Source: Pannonibacter anstelovis
GTDB lineage: Bacteria; Pseudomonadota; Alphaproteobacteria; Rhizobiales; Stappiaceae
NCBI RefSeq assembly: GCF_036881715.1
Contig: NZ_JBAKBF010000005.1
Location: 1 to 64,000, forward strand
Direction: 5' to 3'
Length of the DNA stretch: 64,000 nt
Positions 39,706-47,975 of the stretch are shown here, piece after piece. Both the position numbers and the translations under genes were made by a program. The first letter of the stretch is position 1, and each line of letters starts with the position of its first letter. Under the pieces are notes generated by a model. It did no database searches, was not told where the DNA came from, and was given only the letters and a program-made list of their open reading frames with translations.

Positions 39706-40930
39706 CTGGCCGACCTTCGCCCATGAGCATCAGCTGCCGCCCGAAGGGGACTGGGGCATCTGGCTGATGATGGGTGGGCGTGGGGCAGGCAAGACGCGGG
39801 CGGGGGCCGAATGGGTGCGGGCCATGGCGCTGGGCCACCGCTGGTGCGCGCCGCACGGACCTGCGGGCCGGGTCGCGCTGGTGGGGGAAACCTATGGCGA
39901 CGTGCGGGAGGTGATGATCGAGGGGGTCTCGGGCCTTCTCGCCATCCATCCCAAGGCGGAACGGCCGCAGTGGAACGCCAGCCGCAGGCGGCTGGAGTGG
40001 CCCAATGGCTCCATTGCTCAGGCCTTTTCATCTGAAGATCCGGAAGCCTTGCGCGGGCCGCAGTTCGACATCGCCTGGGCCGATGAACTGGCCAAGTGGC
40101 GCCACGGCGAGGAGACGTTCGACATGCTGCAATTCGGATTGAGGCTGGGGCTCCGGCCCCGGCAGCTTGTGACCACGACGCCGCGCGCGGTGCCGCTGCT
40201 AAAGCGCATCATGGAAATGCCCGCAACGGTGCTGAGCCGGGCGGGAACGCGGGACAATGCGCTGTTTCTGGCTCCGGGCTTTCTGGAGCAGGTGGTGGCC
40301 CGCTATGCGGGCACACGGCTGGGACGGCAGGAGCTGGATGGCGAATTGATCGAGGACCGGCCCGGCGCCCTGTGGCGGCGGGATCTGCTGGAGGCTTGCC
40401 GGGTGAGCAGGGCGCCTGAAAGATTCGCCCGCATCGTCATCGCCATTGATCCGCCTGCCAGCGCCACCAAGCGCTCTGATGCCTGCGGACTTGTGGCGGC
40501 GGGTATCACGGAGGCCGGGCAGGCCTATGTGCTGGGGGACCACAGCATGGCACAGGCACGCCCCTCGGACTGGGCGGCGAAGGCGGTTGCGCTGTGGCAT
40601 CACCATGAAGCGGATTGTCTGGTCGCGGAGGTGAACCAGGGCGGTGACATGGTGCGGGAGGTGATCCATGCGGCTGATCCCACCGTGCCGGTGAAGTCCG
40701 TGCGGGCGAGCCGGGGCAAGTTTGCCCGTGCCGAGCCGGTGGCGCTTTTCTACGAGCAGGGCCGGGTGCATCACGTTGGAACCATGCCGGAACTGGAAGA
40801 TGAGATGGCCGACTTCGGGCCCTCGGGCCTGTCGAGCGGGCGTTCGCCAGACCGGATGGATGCGCTTGTCTGGGCGCTGACGGAGCTGCTGATGGGAGGG
40901 CGGGCAGAGCCGCGCCTGCGGCAGCTTTGA
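39575..40930 (+). CDS. GTA gp2, large terminase (DNA packaging ATPase/nuclease)
   Basis: 451 residues. ATPase motor with Walker A GGRGAGKT at 67-74 and Walker B FDIAWADE at 164-171, then a C-terminal RNase H-like nuclease with acidic residues in IVIAIDPPAS, VAEVNQGGD and SPDRMDALVWAL. It cuts and pumps host DNA into the head. The start ATG 39575 has GGGGAAG ahead and lies inside gp1; a later in-frame start would cut into SLTPAEMAFLLHDW, a region conserved among alphaproteobacterial terminases, so the long overlap seems real. Confidence 0.93.
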   Translation: MKQAIPNRCARNLRAALAACWTAGQTGTALDSLTPAEMAFLLHDWPTFAHEHQLPPEGDWGIWLMMGGRGAGKTRAGAEWVRAMALGHRWCAPHGPAGRVALVGETYGDVREVMIEGVSGLLAIHPKAERPQWNASRRRLEWPNGSIAQAFSSEDPEALRGPQFDIAWADELAKWRHGEETFDMLQFGLRLGLRPRQLVTTTPRAVPLLKRIMEMPATVLSRAGTRDNALFLAPGFLEQVVARYAGTRLGRQELDGELIEDRPGALWRRDLLEACRVSRAPERFARIVIAIDPPASATKRSDACGLVAAGITEAGQAYVLGDHSMAQARPSDWAAKAVALWHHHEADCLVAEVNQGGDMVREVIHAADPTVPVKSVRASRGKFARAEPVALFYEQGRVHHVGTMPELEDEMADFGPSGLSSGRSPDRMDALVWALTELLMGGRAEPRLRQL

Positions 40931-41017
40931 CTTCCTGCGTGAACTGCAGCCGACTGAATCACAGTCTCAAGACGCTGACTCACCACGTGAAGACGGCGCA
41001 AAAAGGAGTCTGAAATC

Positions 41018-42211
41018 ATGAACTTGGGACGGCTTCTGGATTCATTTCGCAAGACGCCTGCGGTTGAAGAAAAAGCTTCAAGGACGGCGCCGGTGATTGC
41101 CTGGCAGACAGCGGGGCGGCCGGTTTGGAGCCCGCGTGATTATGGCGCCCTGTCCCGCGAGGGCTATTGCCGGAACCCGGTTGTCTACCGGGTGATCCGC
41201 ATGGTGAGCGAGGCGGCGGCGAGTGTGCCGCTGCTGTTGTTCGAGGGGGATGAGGAGCTGGTGCGCCACCCGCTGCTGGCGCTGCTGGCGCGGCCCAATC
41301 CCGGGCAGAGCGGGCCAGACTTCCTGGAGCAGGTTTATGGCCATCTGCTGACGGCGGGTAATGCCTATGTGGAGCAGGTGCCGCTGGACGGAAGCCCCCG
41401 GGAGCTGCATGCGCTGCGGCCTGACCGGGTGAAGGTGGTGCCGGGAGCTGACGGATGGCCGGCGGCCTTTGACTATAGCAGCGGGGCCAAGACGGTGCGG
41501 TTGTCCGGGGACAGCGGGGGCGCGGGAGAGCCGGCGCAGGTGCGGCAGCTTAAGCTGTTTCATCCCCTTTCCGATCACTACGGCTTTGCGCCCATCGAGG
41601 CGGCGCAGGTGAGCCTCGACATCCACAATGCGGCATCCGGCTGGAACAAGGCGCTTCTGGACAATGCGGCACGGCCCTCCGGTGCGCTGGTCTATGGGGC
41701 GGGAGAGGGCGTGAACCTTTCGGCGGACCAGTTTGACCGGCTGAAGGCGGAGCTTGAGGCGGGCTATCAGGGGGCGCGCAACGCTGGGCGGCCGCTGCTT
41801 CTGGAAGGCGGGCTGGACTGGCGGCCCATGGGACTGACGCCGAAGGACATGGACTTCATTGAAGCCAAGCGCGAGGCGGCGCGGGAGATCGCACTGGCCT
41901 TCGGGGTGCCGCCGATGCTGATCGGCATCCCGGGCGACAATACTTTTTCGAACTACCAGGAAGCCAACCGGGCCTTCTGGCGGCAGAGCGTGCTGCCGAT
42001 GGTGCGCAGGACGGCGCTGAGCCTTTCCGCCTGGCTGGCACCCGCCTTCGGAGAAGGGCTGCGGCTGGAGCCGGATGTGGATGCCATCGAGGCCCTGTCT
42101 ACCGAGCGCGAGGCGCTGTGGCGACGGGTGGGGGAGGCGGACTTCCTGAGCCGGGACGAGAAGCGGCAGGCGGTAGGCTATGGCACGGAAGGCGATGAGG
42201 CCGGGGCATGA
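41018..42211 (+). CDS. GTA gp3, HK97-type portal protein
   Basis: 397 residues. Phage portal family: NPVVYRVIRMVSEAAASVPLLLFE, LLARPNPGQSGPDFLEQVYGHLLTAGNAYVEQ, and FGVPPMLIGIPGDNTFSNYQEANRAFWRQSVLP. Forms the dodecameric ring at one head vertex through which DNA passes. Separated from terL by 87 bases with an AAAGGAG ribosome site. Stop overlaps the next gene (ATGA). Confidence 0.93.
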   Translation: MNLGRLLDSFRKTPAVEEKASRTAPVIAWQTAGRPVWSPRDYGALSREGYCRNPVVYRVIRMVSEAAASVPLLLFEGDEELVRHPLLALLARPNPGQSGPDFLEQVYGHLLTAGNAYVEQVPLDGSPRELHALRPDRVKVVPGADGWPAAFDYSSGAKTVRLSGDSGGAGEPAQVRQLKLFHPLSDHYGFAPIEAAQVSLDIHNAASGWNKALLDNAARPSGALVYGAGEGVNLSADQFDRLKAELEAGYQGARNAGRPLLLEGGLDWRPMGLTPKDMDFIEAKREAAREIALAFGVPPMLIGIPGDNTFSNYQEANRAFWRQSVLPMVRRTALSLSAWLAPAFGEGLRLEPDVDAIEALSTEREALWRRVGEADFLSRDEKRQAVGYGTEGDEAGA

Positions 42212-42402
42212 GCGGTGTGACGCAGGCCGTCATCGAGCGGGGCGACCTGGCGCATCTGGCACTGTTCCTGTGGGCCGCTTCCGCTTCAGCGCTGGCCGTC
42301 GCACTGCTGAAGGAGCTGGCGGCCTGCAACCGGCGCTTCGGCGACTTCGTGGATGAGATCGACCGCTTGAATCAGATCTTCAACGACCGTGATGCGGGTT
42401 GA
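42208..42402 (+). CDS. GTA small membrane protein (gp3.5-like position)
   Basis: 64 residues with one predicted membrane helix (HLALFLWAASASALAVALLKEL) and a charged C-terminal helix (FVDEIDRLNQIFND). Equivalent small genes sit between portal and protease in other GTA clusters; function unknown. ATGA overlap with the portal gene. Confidence 0.75.
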   Translation: MSGVTQAVIERGDLAHLALFLWAASASALAVALLKELAACNRRFGDFVDEIDRLNQIFNDRDAG

Positions 42403-42565
42403 GGGGATGCAGGCAGAGCGTTGGAATGACTTATGAAACGGGCTTCATTCTGACGCTAGGTGAAAGTGGCTGATGCGGCATTCTGGATTCAGGATGTGAA
42501 GCCTCTGACGTCACGTCAGAAAAGCCTCGTCCGGAATCAGACCGGACAAAAGAGGGAAGAACCTC

Positions 42566-42739
42566 ATGATATTGCTAGGACTTTTGCGAGGGCGGGCGCC
42601 GGATGCCCGCCGCGAGGGCTCAAGCTTGCCCAAACATACGGCCAACCGCTGCCATCGTTTTGTTTTTGCAGCCTTTGTCTGCCGTCTGGCGCAGCTGGCA
42701 GGTGCCGGGGAGCGTACCGGTGACGGGAGGGCCTCATGA
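42566..42739 (+). CDS. Small 57-residue frame translationally coupled to the GTA protease
   Basis: Starts MILLGLLRGRAPDARREG with AGAGGGAAGA 5 bases before the ATG and ends in a TGA that overlaps the protease start (ATGA). Composition is basic with a Cys/Phe/Val patch (RCHRFVFAAFVCRLAQL). Coupling may be its main job: ribosomes finishing it would initiate the protease. A 15-bp perfect palindrome CTGACGT-C-ACGTCAG lies upstream at 42505-42519. I do not recognise the product. Confidence 0.45.
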   Translation: MILLGLLRGRAPDARREGSSLPKHTANRCHRFVFAAFVCRLAQLAGAGERTGDGRAS

Positions 42740-43224
42740 AGGCTGGCGTCAAGCGCCTGGCGGCCGCTACTGCCGGTGAGCCCGCCTTGCGGATCGCGGG
42801 CTATGCCAGCCTGTTCAACCTGAGTGATGGCGGCGGCGATGTGGTGGCCAAGGGGGCGTTCCGGAGCGCGCTGGGCCGCCGGGGTGCCTCCGGCGTCCGC
42901 ATGCTTTGGCAGCACGACCCCTCGCGCCCCATCGGCATCTGGGACCGGATCGAGGAAGACCAGCTGGGCCTTTATGTGGCCGGTCGGCTGCTGACCGGGC
43001 TGGAGCTTGGGCGGGAGGCTGCGCTGCTGATTACCGCGGGAGCTCTGGACGGCCTCTCCATCGGGTTCCGGGCGATCAAGGCTCAGAAAATGGCAGGCGG
43101 CGCGCTCCGGCGGCTGGCCGAGATCGATCTTTGGGAAGTGTCGCTGGTGACCTTTCCGCTGCTGGATGCGGCGCGGCTGAAGCCCGTGCCGTCTCTGTCC
43201 TCTTCTGCAACTGGAGACGCATGA
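42736..43224 (+). CDS. GTA gp4, HK97 family prohead protease
   Basis: 162 residues, peptidase U35. Catalytic His in LWQHDPSRPIGIWDRIEED and Ser in ALDGLSIGFRAIKAQ, with a conserved Glu in DLWEVSLVTFPLLDAARL. It cleaves the capsid N-terminal delta domain during head maturation. ATGA overlap with the capsid gene downstream and the small frame upstream. Confidence 0.93.
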   Translation: MKAGVKRLAAATAGEPALRIAGYASLFNLSDGGGDVVAKGAFRSALGRRGASGVRMLWQHDPSRPIGIWDRIEEDQLGLYVAGRLLTGLELGREAALLITAGALDGLSIGFRAIKAQKMAGGALRRLAEIDLWEVSLVTFPLLDAARLKPVPSLSSSATGDA

Positions 43225-44522
43225 TGGATTGCGAGATGAACGGCATGACGGTGGATCACGGCCTTGAGACCAAGAGCCTGCCGCCCTACGAGACCAAGGC
43301 GGGCGCTGCTCCGTCCGTTTCCGGCGAGCATCCGCTGAACGAGATGTATGCGGCCTTCGCGGCCTACCGCGAGGCCAATGAGGAGCGGCTTTCGGATATC
43401 GAGCGGCGCGGTTCTGCCGATGTGCTGACGCTGGAGCGGCTGGACCGGCTGGATACGGCGCTGGATGCCACCCGCCGCCGCCTTGACGAGCTGTCGCTGA
43501 AGAGCCGCCGCCCGGAACTGAGCCACAAGAGCCTTGAAGGCAATGCGCAGGTGCTGGAGCACAAGTCGGCCTTTGAGGGCTACATGCGCTCCGGCCGCGA
43601 GGAGGGGCTGCGGCCGCTGGAGGTGAAGGCCATGTCCATCGGCTCGGATCCCGATGGCGGCTATCTGGTGCCGGAAGAGACAGAAGCGGGCATCCTGAGC
43701 CGCCTTGCGGCTGTCTCTCCGATCCGTGCCATTGCAGGCAACCGGCAGGTCTCGTCGAGTGTGTTCAAGAAGCCATTCGCCATCTCCGGCCCGCAGACCG
43801 GCTGGGTGGGCGAAACCGCAGCACGGCCGCAGACGGCCGCTCCGGCGCTGGCAGAACTGACCTTCCCGGCGATGGAGCTTTACGCCATGCCGGCGGCCAC
43901 CGCTTCGCTGCTGGAAGATGCGGCGGTGAATGTGGATGAGTGGCTTGCCGAGGAGGTGGAAACTGCCTTCGCCGAACAGGAGGGGGCGGCCTTTGTCAAT
44001 GGCGACGGCGTGAACAAGCCGGTTGGCTTCCTGTCGGTGCCGCGACTTGCGGACAATGCCTGGGCCTGGGGCTCGCTCGGAACGCTCAACACGGGCGTCA
44101 ACGCCGCCTTTGCCGCCACCAACCCGGCGGACAAACTGATCGACCTCGTCTATGCGCTGAAGAGCGGCTACCGCCAGAACGGGCGCTTCGTCATGAACCG
44201 GCGCACGCAGGCGGCGGTGCGCAAGATGAAGGATGGTGAGGGCAATTATCTCTGGCAGCCGCCGGTAAGTTCCGATGCGCCGGCGACCCTGCTGAACTTC
44301 CCGGTCAGCGAGGCGGAGGCGATGCCGGATATTGCCACGGGTGCTGCGGCAATTGCCTTTGGTGACTTCCGCCGCGGCTATTTGGTGGTGGACCGCACGG
44401 GCGTGCGCATCCTGCGTGATCCCTACTCGGCCAAGCCCTATGTGCTGTTCTACACGACCAAGCGCGTCGGTGGCGGCGTGCAGGACTTCGCCGCCATCAA
44501 GCTGCTGGTGTTCTCCGCCTGA
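43221..44522 (+). CDS. GTA gp5, major capsid protein (HK97 fold)
   Basis: 433 residues. N-terminal ~120 residues (helical, YREANEERLSDIERRGSADVLTLERLDRLD) are the scaffold-like delta domain likely removed by gp4; the mature shell domain begins near the KAMSIGSDPDGGYLVPEET motif. GGYLVP, GWVGETAARPQT, FVNGDGVNKPVGFL and YRQNGRFVMNRRT are typical of this family. Two ATGs in a row at 43221 and 43224, GGAG upstream. Followed by a strong terminator that would favour capsid over tail production. Confidence 0.94.
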   Translation: MMDCEMNGMTVDHGLETKSLPPYETKAGAAPSVSGEHPLNEMYAAFAAYREANEERLSDIERRGSADVLTLERLDRLDTALDATRRRLDELSLKSRRPELSHKSLEGNAQVLEHKSAFEGYMRSGREEGLRPLEVKAMSIGSDPDGGYLVPEETEAGILSRLAAVSPIRAIAGNRQVSSSVFKKPFAISGPQTGWVGETAARPQTAAPALAELTFPAMELYAMPAATASLLEDAAVNVDEWLAEEVETAFAEQEGAAFVNGDGVNKPVGFLSVPRLADNAWAWGSLGTLNTGVNAAFAATNPADKLIDLVYALKSGYRQNGRFVMNRRTQAAVRKMKDGEGNYLWQPPVSSDAPATLLNFPVSEAEAMPDIATGAAAIAFGDFRRGYLVVDRTGVRILRDPYSAKPYVLFYTTKRVGGGVQDFAAIKLLVFSA

Positions 44523-44551
44523 GGGCTGGCTGAGCCGATGAGATGAGAATA

Positions 44552-44584
44552 GGCCGTCCCGGCTGACCGGGGCGGCCTTTTTTT
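44552..44584 (+). terminator. Intrinsic terminator inside the GTA cluster, after the capsid gene
   Basis: GGCCGTCCCGG-CTGA-CCGGGGCGGCC, an 11-bp stem with one wobble, followed by seven T. It lies 30 bases after the capsid stop and 50 bases before the next gene. Confidence 0.88.
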
Positions 44585-44634
44585 CTGCCCGTCTTTTTCT
44601 GGCCGCGCGGGTGGCGTGATTTTCCGAGGACAAG

Positions 44635-45201
44635 ATGACCCATATGGTGACGAGCCCGCCGGCGGTGGAGCCGGTGAGCGTGGCCGAACTGCGGGCGCAG
44701 GTGCGCCTTGTGCACATGCAGGAAGATGCCCTGCTTGAACATTACATCAAGGCGGCGCGCCAGCATGTGGAGGGCCTGACGCGGCGGGCGCTGATCACCC
44801 AGACGCTCCGCGTAATCCTCGATGCCTGGCCTGCTGGCCGGGCGGTGCGCCTGCCGGTGGGACCGGTGCAGGACGTGCTGGCGGTGAACCTGGTGGACGG
44901 GGACGGGATGCCGCAGCCTCTGCCTTCTTCTGCCTGGCGGTTCTACAGGGGCTCGGAGCCGGGAAGCCTCAGGGCGGTGCCGGGATTGGGGCCGGTTGAG
45001 CCGGTAAACGGGATCCAGATCGAGTTCATTGCCGGATACGGGCCAAATGGTTCGTCGGTGCCTGAACCGCTGAGGCAGGCAATCCTGCTGCTGGCGGCGC
45101 ACTGGTACGAAAACCGGGAGGCCTCTGTCGAATTCGGCAATGGCACCATGCCGCAGGCTCTGGACCGGCTGCTTTCCACATATCGTCTGGTGCTGCTGTG
45201 A
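44635..45201 (+). CDS. GTA gp6, head-tail connector (adaptor)
   Basis: 188 residues. Phage gp6-like connector: SVAELRAQVRLVHMQEDALLEHYIKAARQHVEGLTRRALITQTL, then PVNGIQIEFIAGYG and RQAILLLAAHWYENREA. Binds the portal and links head to tail. Overlaps gp7 by 4 bases. Confidence 0.9.
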   Translation: MTHMVTSPPAVEPVSVAELRAQVRLVHMQEDALLEHYIKAARQHVEGLTRRALITQTLRVILDAWPAGRAVRLPVGPVQDVLAVNLVDGDGMPQPLPSSAWRFYRGSEPGSLRAVPGLGPVEPVNGIQIEFIAGYGPNGSSVPEPLRQAILLLAAHWYENREASVEFGNGTMPQALDRLLSTYRLVLL

Positions 45202-45521
45202 GCGGGGCGGGGGATCTGCGCCGTCTGGTGCGGCTGTGGAAGCCGGAGCGGACGGCGGATGCCGGGGGCGCGGCGGAGACAACCTTTGAGGATATGGGCA
45301 CCGACCATGCGGCGGTGCGGCTGCGCAGCCAGGCGGAGCGGGCCAGTGATGCCCGGGCCGACGGCGTGGCAACGCATGAAATCCGCTTGCGGCACCGCGA
45401 AGACATTGCGGGCGGGTGGCGGATTGCAGACGGGGCGAAGAGCTACCGGGTGCTGGCGGCGGCGGACCCGGACGGGCGGCGGCGCTGGACCCAATGCCTG
45501 TGTGAGGAGGAAGAGGCATGA
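45198..45521 (+). CDS. GTA gp7, head-tail joining protein (stopper)
   Basis: 107 residues. Phage_H_T_join family, small beta-barrel: DLRRLVRLWKPERTADAGGAAETTFEDMGTDHAAVRLRS, HEIRLRHREDIAGGWRIADGAKSYRVLAAADPDGR. GTG start overlapping the gp6 stop (GTGA). Confidence 0.9.
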   Translation: MSGAGDLRRLVRLWKPERTADAGGAAETTFEDMGTDHAAVRLRSQAERASDARADGVATHEIRLRHREDIAGGWRIADGAKSYRVLAAADPDGRRRWTQCLCEEEEA

Positions 45522-45925
45522 CCGGCGAAATGGCCCTGCGGGACGCGCTGATTGCACGGCTTTCCACTGACGCTGACCTGACGCTGATCATCGGCCCCGG
45601 GCGTGTGCATGACGGGGCACCGCGCAGTGCGGCGCACCCCTATCTGACGCTGGAGAGTATCACATCCCGGCCTCTGGCCGGTGAGCCGGACGAGGGCATG
45701 GAGCATCAGCTGGTGCTGGCGCTCTACTCCCGTGCCGACAGCCGCGATGAGGCGGTGAAGGGCGTTATGGCGGCGGCAGCGGCGCTCTTCGGTTCCGGCC
45801 TCAGCCTGAACGGCTGGCATCTGGCCGATCTGCGGGCCGTCGAGACTTCCAGCGAACGGCTGAGGGACGGGCGGAGCTGGCGGGCAGCATTGCGCCTGCG
45901 CGCCGTGACCGGCCCGGAAGACTGA
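45518..45925 (+). CDS. GTA gp8, tail terminator (DUF3168)
   Basis: 135 residues. DUF3168: ALRDALIARLSTDADLTLIIGPGRVHDGAPRSAAHPYLTLES and WHLADLRAVETSSERLRDGRSWRAALRLRAVTG. It caps the tail tube and joins it to the head connector. ATGA overlap with gp7. Confidence 0.91.
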   Translation: MTGEMALRDALIARLSTDADLTLIIGPGRVHDGAPRSAAHPYLTLESITSRPLAGEPDEGMEHQLVLALYSRADSRDEAVKGVMAAAAALFGSGLSLNGWHLADLRAVETSSERLRDGRSWRAALRLRAVTGPED

Positions 45926-45956
45926 CTGCAACACATCAAACGGCAAGGAGCGCGCA

Positions 45957-46370
45957 ATGGCGGCGCAGCGTGGACGTGACCTTTTGCTGAAGCTCGGCAC
46001 GGGCAGCGGCAATTCCTTTGTGACATTGGCGGGGCTTCGGGCCCGCAGGATCGCGCTCAATGCGGCGGCGGTGGACATCACCAATGCGGACAGCGCCGGC
46101 CGCTGGCGGGAACTGCTGGCAGGGGCTGGCACCCGAAGTGCCAGCATCTCGGGCTCCGGCCTTTTCCGTGATGCCAGTGCGGACGAGACGGCGCGGGCGC
46201 TGTTTTTCAGCGGCGAGATCCGGGCCTTTCAGGTGGTGATCCCGGATTTCGGCACGCTTCAGGGGCCATTCCAGATCACGGCGCTGGAATATGCCGGGCA
46301 GCACGACGGGGAGGTGACCTATGAGATCGCCCTCGAGTCGGCGGGCGAACTGGCCTTTACGGCGCTTTGA
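45957..46370 (+). CDS. GTA gp9, major tail tube protein
   Basis: 137 residues, TP901-1 major tail protein family: MAAQRGRDLLLKLGTGSGNSFVTLAGLRARRIALNAAAVDITNADS and the ISGSGLFRDASADETARALFF motif. Forms the stacked rings of the tail tube. Own ribosome site (AAGGAG) after a 31-base gap; overlaps gp10 by 4 bases. Confidence 0.92.
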   Translation: MAAQRGRDLLLKLGTGSGNSFVTLAGLRARRIALNAAAVDITNADSAGRWRELLAGAGTRSASISGSGLFRDASADETARALFFSGEIRAFQVVIPDFGTLQGPFQITALEYAGQHDGEVTYEIALESAGELAFTAL

Positions 46371-46735
46371 GGGGAGCGGCGGCGATGACGAACCGGCTGA
46401 GAGGCGAAATCAGCGCCATGCTAGATGGGCGGGAATGGACGCTAGTGCTGACGCTCGGCGCGCTGGCGGAGCTGGAGAGTGCCTTTGCCTGCGAGGATCT
46501 GCAGGGGCTGGTGGAGCGCTTTGCCAGCGGGCGGCTGGCTGCGCGTGACATCATCCGGGTGCTGGGGGCTGGATTGCGCGGGGCAGGCAACAGCGTTTCC
46601 GACGAGCAGGTGGCGATGATGCGGGCGCCCGGCGGCGTTGCGGGATTTGCCGCGATTGCGGCTGACCTGCTGCGGATCACCTTCGGCAGCGCCGATGAGA
46701 CGGTGGAGGCAGCGGGGGCATCCATGCACCCTTGA
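46367..46735 (+). CDS. GTA gp10, tail assembly chaperone
   Basis: 122 residues. GTA TAC family: MTNRLRGEISAMLDGREWTLVLTLGALAELESAF and REIIRV-like ARDIIRVLGAGLRGAG. Wraps the tape measure protein during tail assembly. In this frame the first codon is GTG or TTG-type at the gp9 overlap; a later ATG at 46385 may be the true start. Confidence 0.85.
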   Translation: MRGAAAMTNRLRGEISAMLDGREWTLVLTLGALAELESAFACEDLQGLVERFASGRLAARDIIRVLGAGLRGAGNSVSDEQVAMMRAPGGVAGFAAIAADLLRITFGSADETVEAAGASMHP

Positions 46736-46980
46736 GAGGCGGCGCGGGGCAAGAGGTCAAAGCGGATGTAACAGGGGCTTTTCCATGGGATGCGGCGCTT
46801 CATGCCGCCATGGGACGGCTTGGCTGGACGCCCGCGGAAACCTGGGCTGCGACGCCGCGTGAACTTGCCTTTGCGCTGGGCCTTCGCCGGGGAGCGGGCG
46901 CTCTTAACCGCAGGGGGCTGGATGCGCTTATGGAGCGTTTTCCGGATGAAGGAGAGACAGGATGGCAGATGACAGCCTGA
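46732..46980 (+). CDS. GTA gp10.1, second tail assembly chaperone
   Basis: 82 residues with FPWDAALHAAMGRLGWTPAETWAATPRELAFALGL, the rcc01693-like pattern found between gp10 and gp11 in GTA clusters. Start is TTG overlapping the gp10 stop (TTGA); no better start exists before the conserved part, so initiation by coupling is likely. Overlaps gp11 by 19 bases. Confidence 0.85.
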   Translation: MRGGAGQEVKADVTGAFPWDAALHAAMGRLGWTPAETWAATPRELAFALGLRRGAGALNRRGLDALMERFPDEGETGWQMTA

Positions 46981-47543
46981 TTGGCGCAGGGAGCGTGGAG
47001 CTCGACCGCATGGCGCAGCAGATGCAGGACATGCAGAAGACAGCGGGCGACTTCTCCCGCGTGCTGAATGCCGGGCTTCGAACGGCGGTGGTCAGCGGCA
47101 AATCGCTGGACAGCGTGATGAAGTCGATGGTGCTGAGCCTGTCGTCGCGGACGCTTTCCAGTGCGCTGGCGCCGCTGACAAACCTGGCGGGCAGCGCGGT
47201 GAGCAGCCTGCTGGGTTCGGCAGCATCAAGCGTTGCAAGCGGTGTGTCCGGGCTGTTCAGCTCCGGCGTGTCGCTGTTTGCCGATGGAGGCGTGGTGTCC
47301 TCACCGACCTTTTTCGGCCATGGCAGCGGGCTGGGGCTGATGGGAGAGGCAGGGGCGGAAGCTATTTTGCCCCTGCAGCGCGGCGCAGACGGGCGACTGG
47401 GGGTGGCTGGACCTAGCGGCAATGGCGGGGGAACGGTGGTCGTCAACGTGACCACTCCGGATGCGCCCAGTTTCCGCAGGTCGGAAGCGCAGGTCTCGGC
47501 AATGGTGGCCCGCGCCGTCGGACGGGGACGGCGCGGGCTCTAA
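46962..47543 (+). CDS. GTA gp11, short tail tape measure protein
   Basis: 193 residues, far shorter than phage tape measures but close to RcGTA gp11, implying a short tail. N-terminal helical part (MAQQMQDMQKTAGDFSRVLNAGLRTAVVSGKSL), hydrophobic Ala/Gly/Ser-rich middle, and the typical C-terminus GGVVSSPTFFGHGSGLGLMGEAGAEAILPLQRG. Followed by a long hairpin and the reverse DUF465 gene. Confidence 0.88.
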   Translation: MADDSLIGAGSVELDRMAQQMQDMQKTAGDFSRVLNAGLRTAVVSGKSLDSVMKSMVLSLSSRTLSSALAPLTNLAGSAVSSLLGSAASSVASGVSGLFSSGVSLFADGGVVSSPTFFGHGSGLGLMGEAGAEAILPLQRGADGRLGVAGPSGNGGGTVVVNVTTPDAPSFRRSEAQVSAMVARAVGRGRRGL

Positions 47544-47591
47544 CACCGGCTTGAAGAGGAGGGGCTCAATGGCCGGTGTTCCCGGGAAGCG

Positions 47592-47626
47592 CTGACCGGC
47601 TGAGTGAAATCACGTCAGCCGGTCAG
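47592..47626. terminator. Long hairpin between gp11 and the DUF465 gene
   Basis: Outer perfect 12-bp stem CTGACCGGCTGA / TCAGCCGGTCAG and inner GTGA-AA-TCAC with one bulged G. No T run on either strand. Lies at the 3' ends of two convergent genes, so a bidirectional stop or mRNA end stabiliser. Confidence 0.6.
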
Positions 47627-47645
47627 TAGCTTGCATTTCGATGTT

Positions 47646-47882
47646 TCAGGCAGCCAGCATGGCCGCAATTTGGTCCTTCAGGTGAAGCCGCTTCTTCTTC
47701 AGCTCTTCCGTGGCTTCATCGGAAGCCGGGTTTACGCCAGATTCAATGCGGTGAATCTCGCGGTTCACCTCGTGATACTCGTCCGCGAGCTTGGCGAAAT
47801 GGGCATTGGACAGCTTCAGGGAATGAAGCGTCTCGGCAGCCTGCGGAAATTCTTCGTGAAGCTCGTGTGCAACGTGACTCAT
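47646..47882 (-). CDS. DUF465/YdcH family protein, reversed within the GTA cluster
   Basis: 78 residues, a helical hairpin: MSHVAHELHEEFPQAAETLHSLKLSNAHFAKLADEYHEVNREIHRIES then ELKKKRLHLKDQIAAML. AAGGAGG precedes the ATG. YdcH-type proteins are small, common in proteobacteria and of unknown function. The opposite strand here splits the GTA genes between gp11 and gp12, and gp12 must restart from a promoter or read-through past this gene. Confidence 0.92.
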   Translation of the reverse strand: MSHVAHELHEEFPQAAETLHSLKLSNAHFAKLADEYHEVNREIHRIESGVNPASDEATEELKKKRLHLKDQIAAMLAA

Positions 47883-47975
47883 GCAGTTCCTCCTTGATGG
47901 GCAGACCATGGCGGGGCTGCTTCCGGCAGTCCTTGAGCAAGATCAAAAAACAGCAAGAACACGGGAGAGCATGCC

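Noticed and set aside
43083..44717. Minus-strand frame of about 540 codons opposite the GTA capsid gene
   Set aside because: Shadow of the capsid gene; it also runs straight through the strong terminator and has no recognisable domain.
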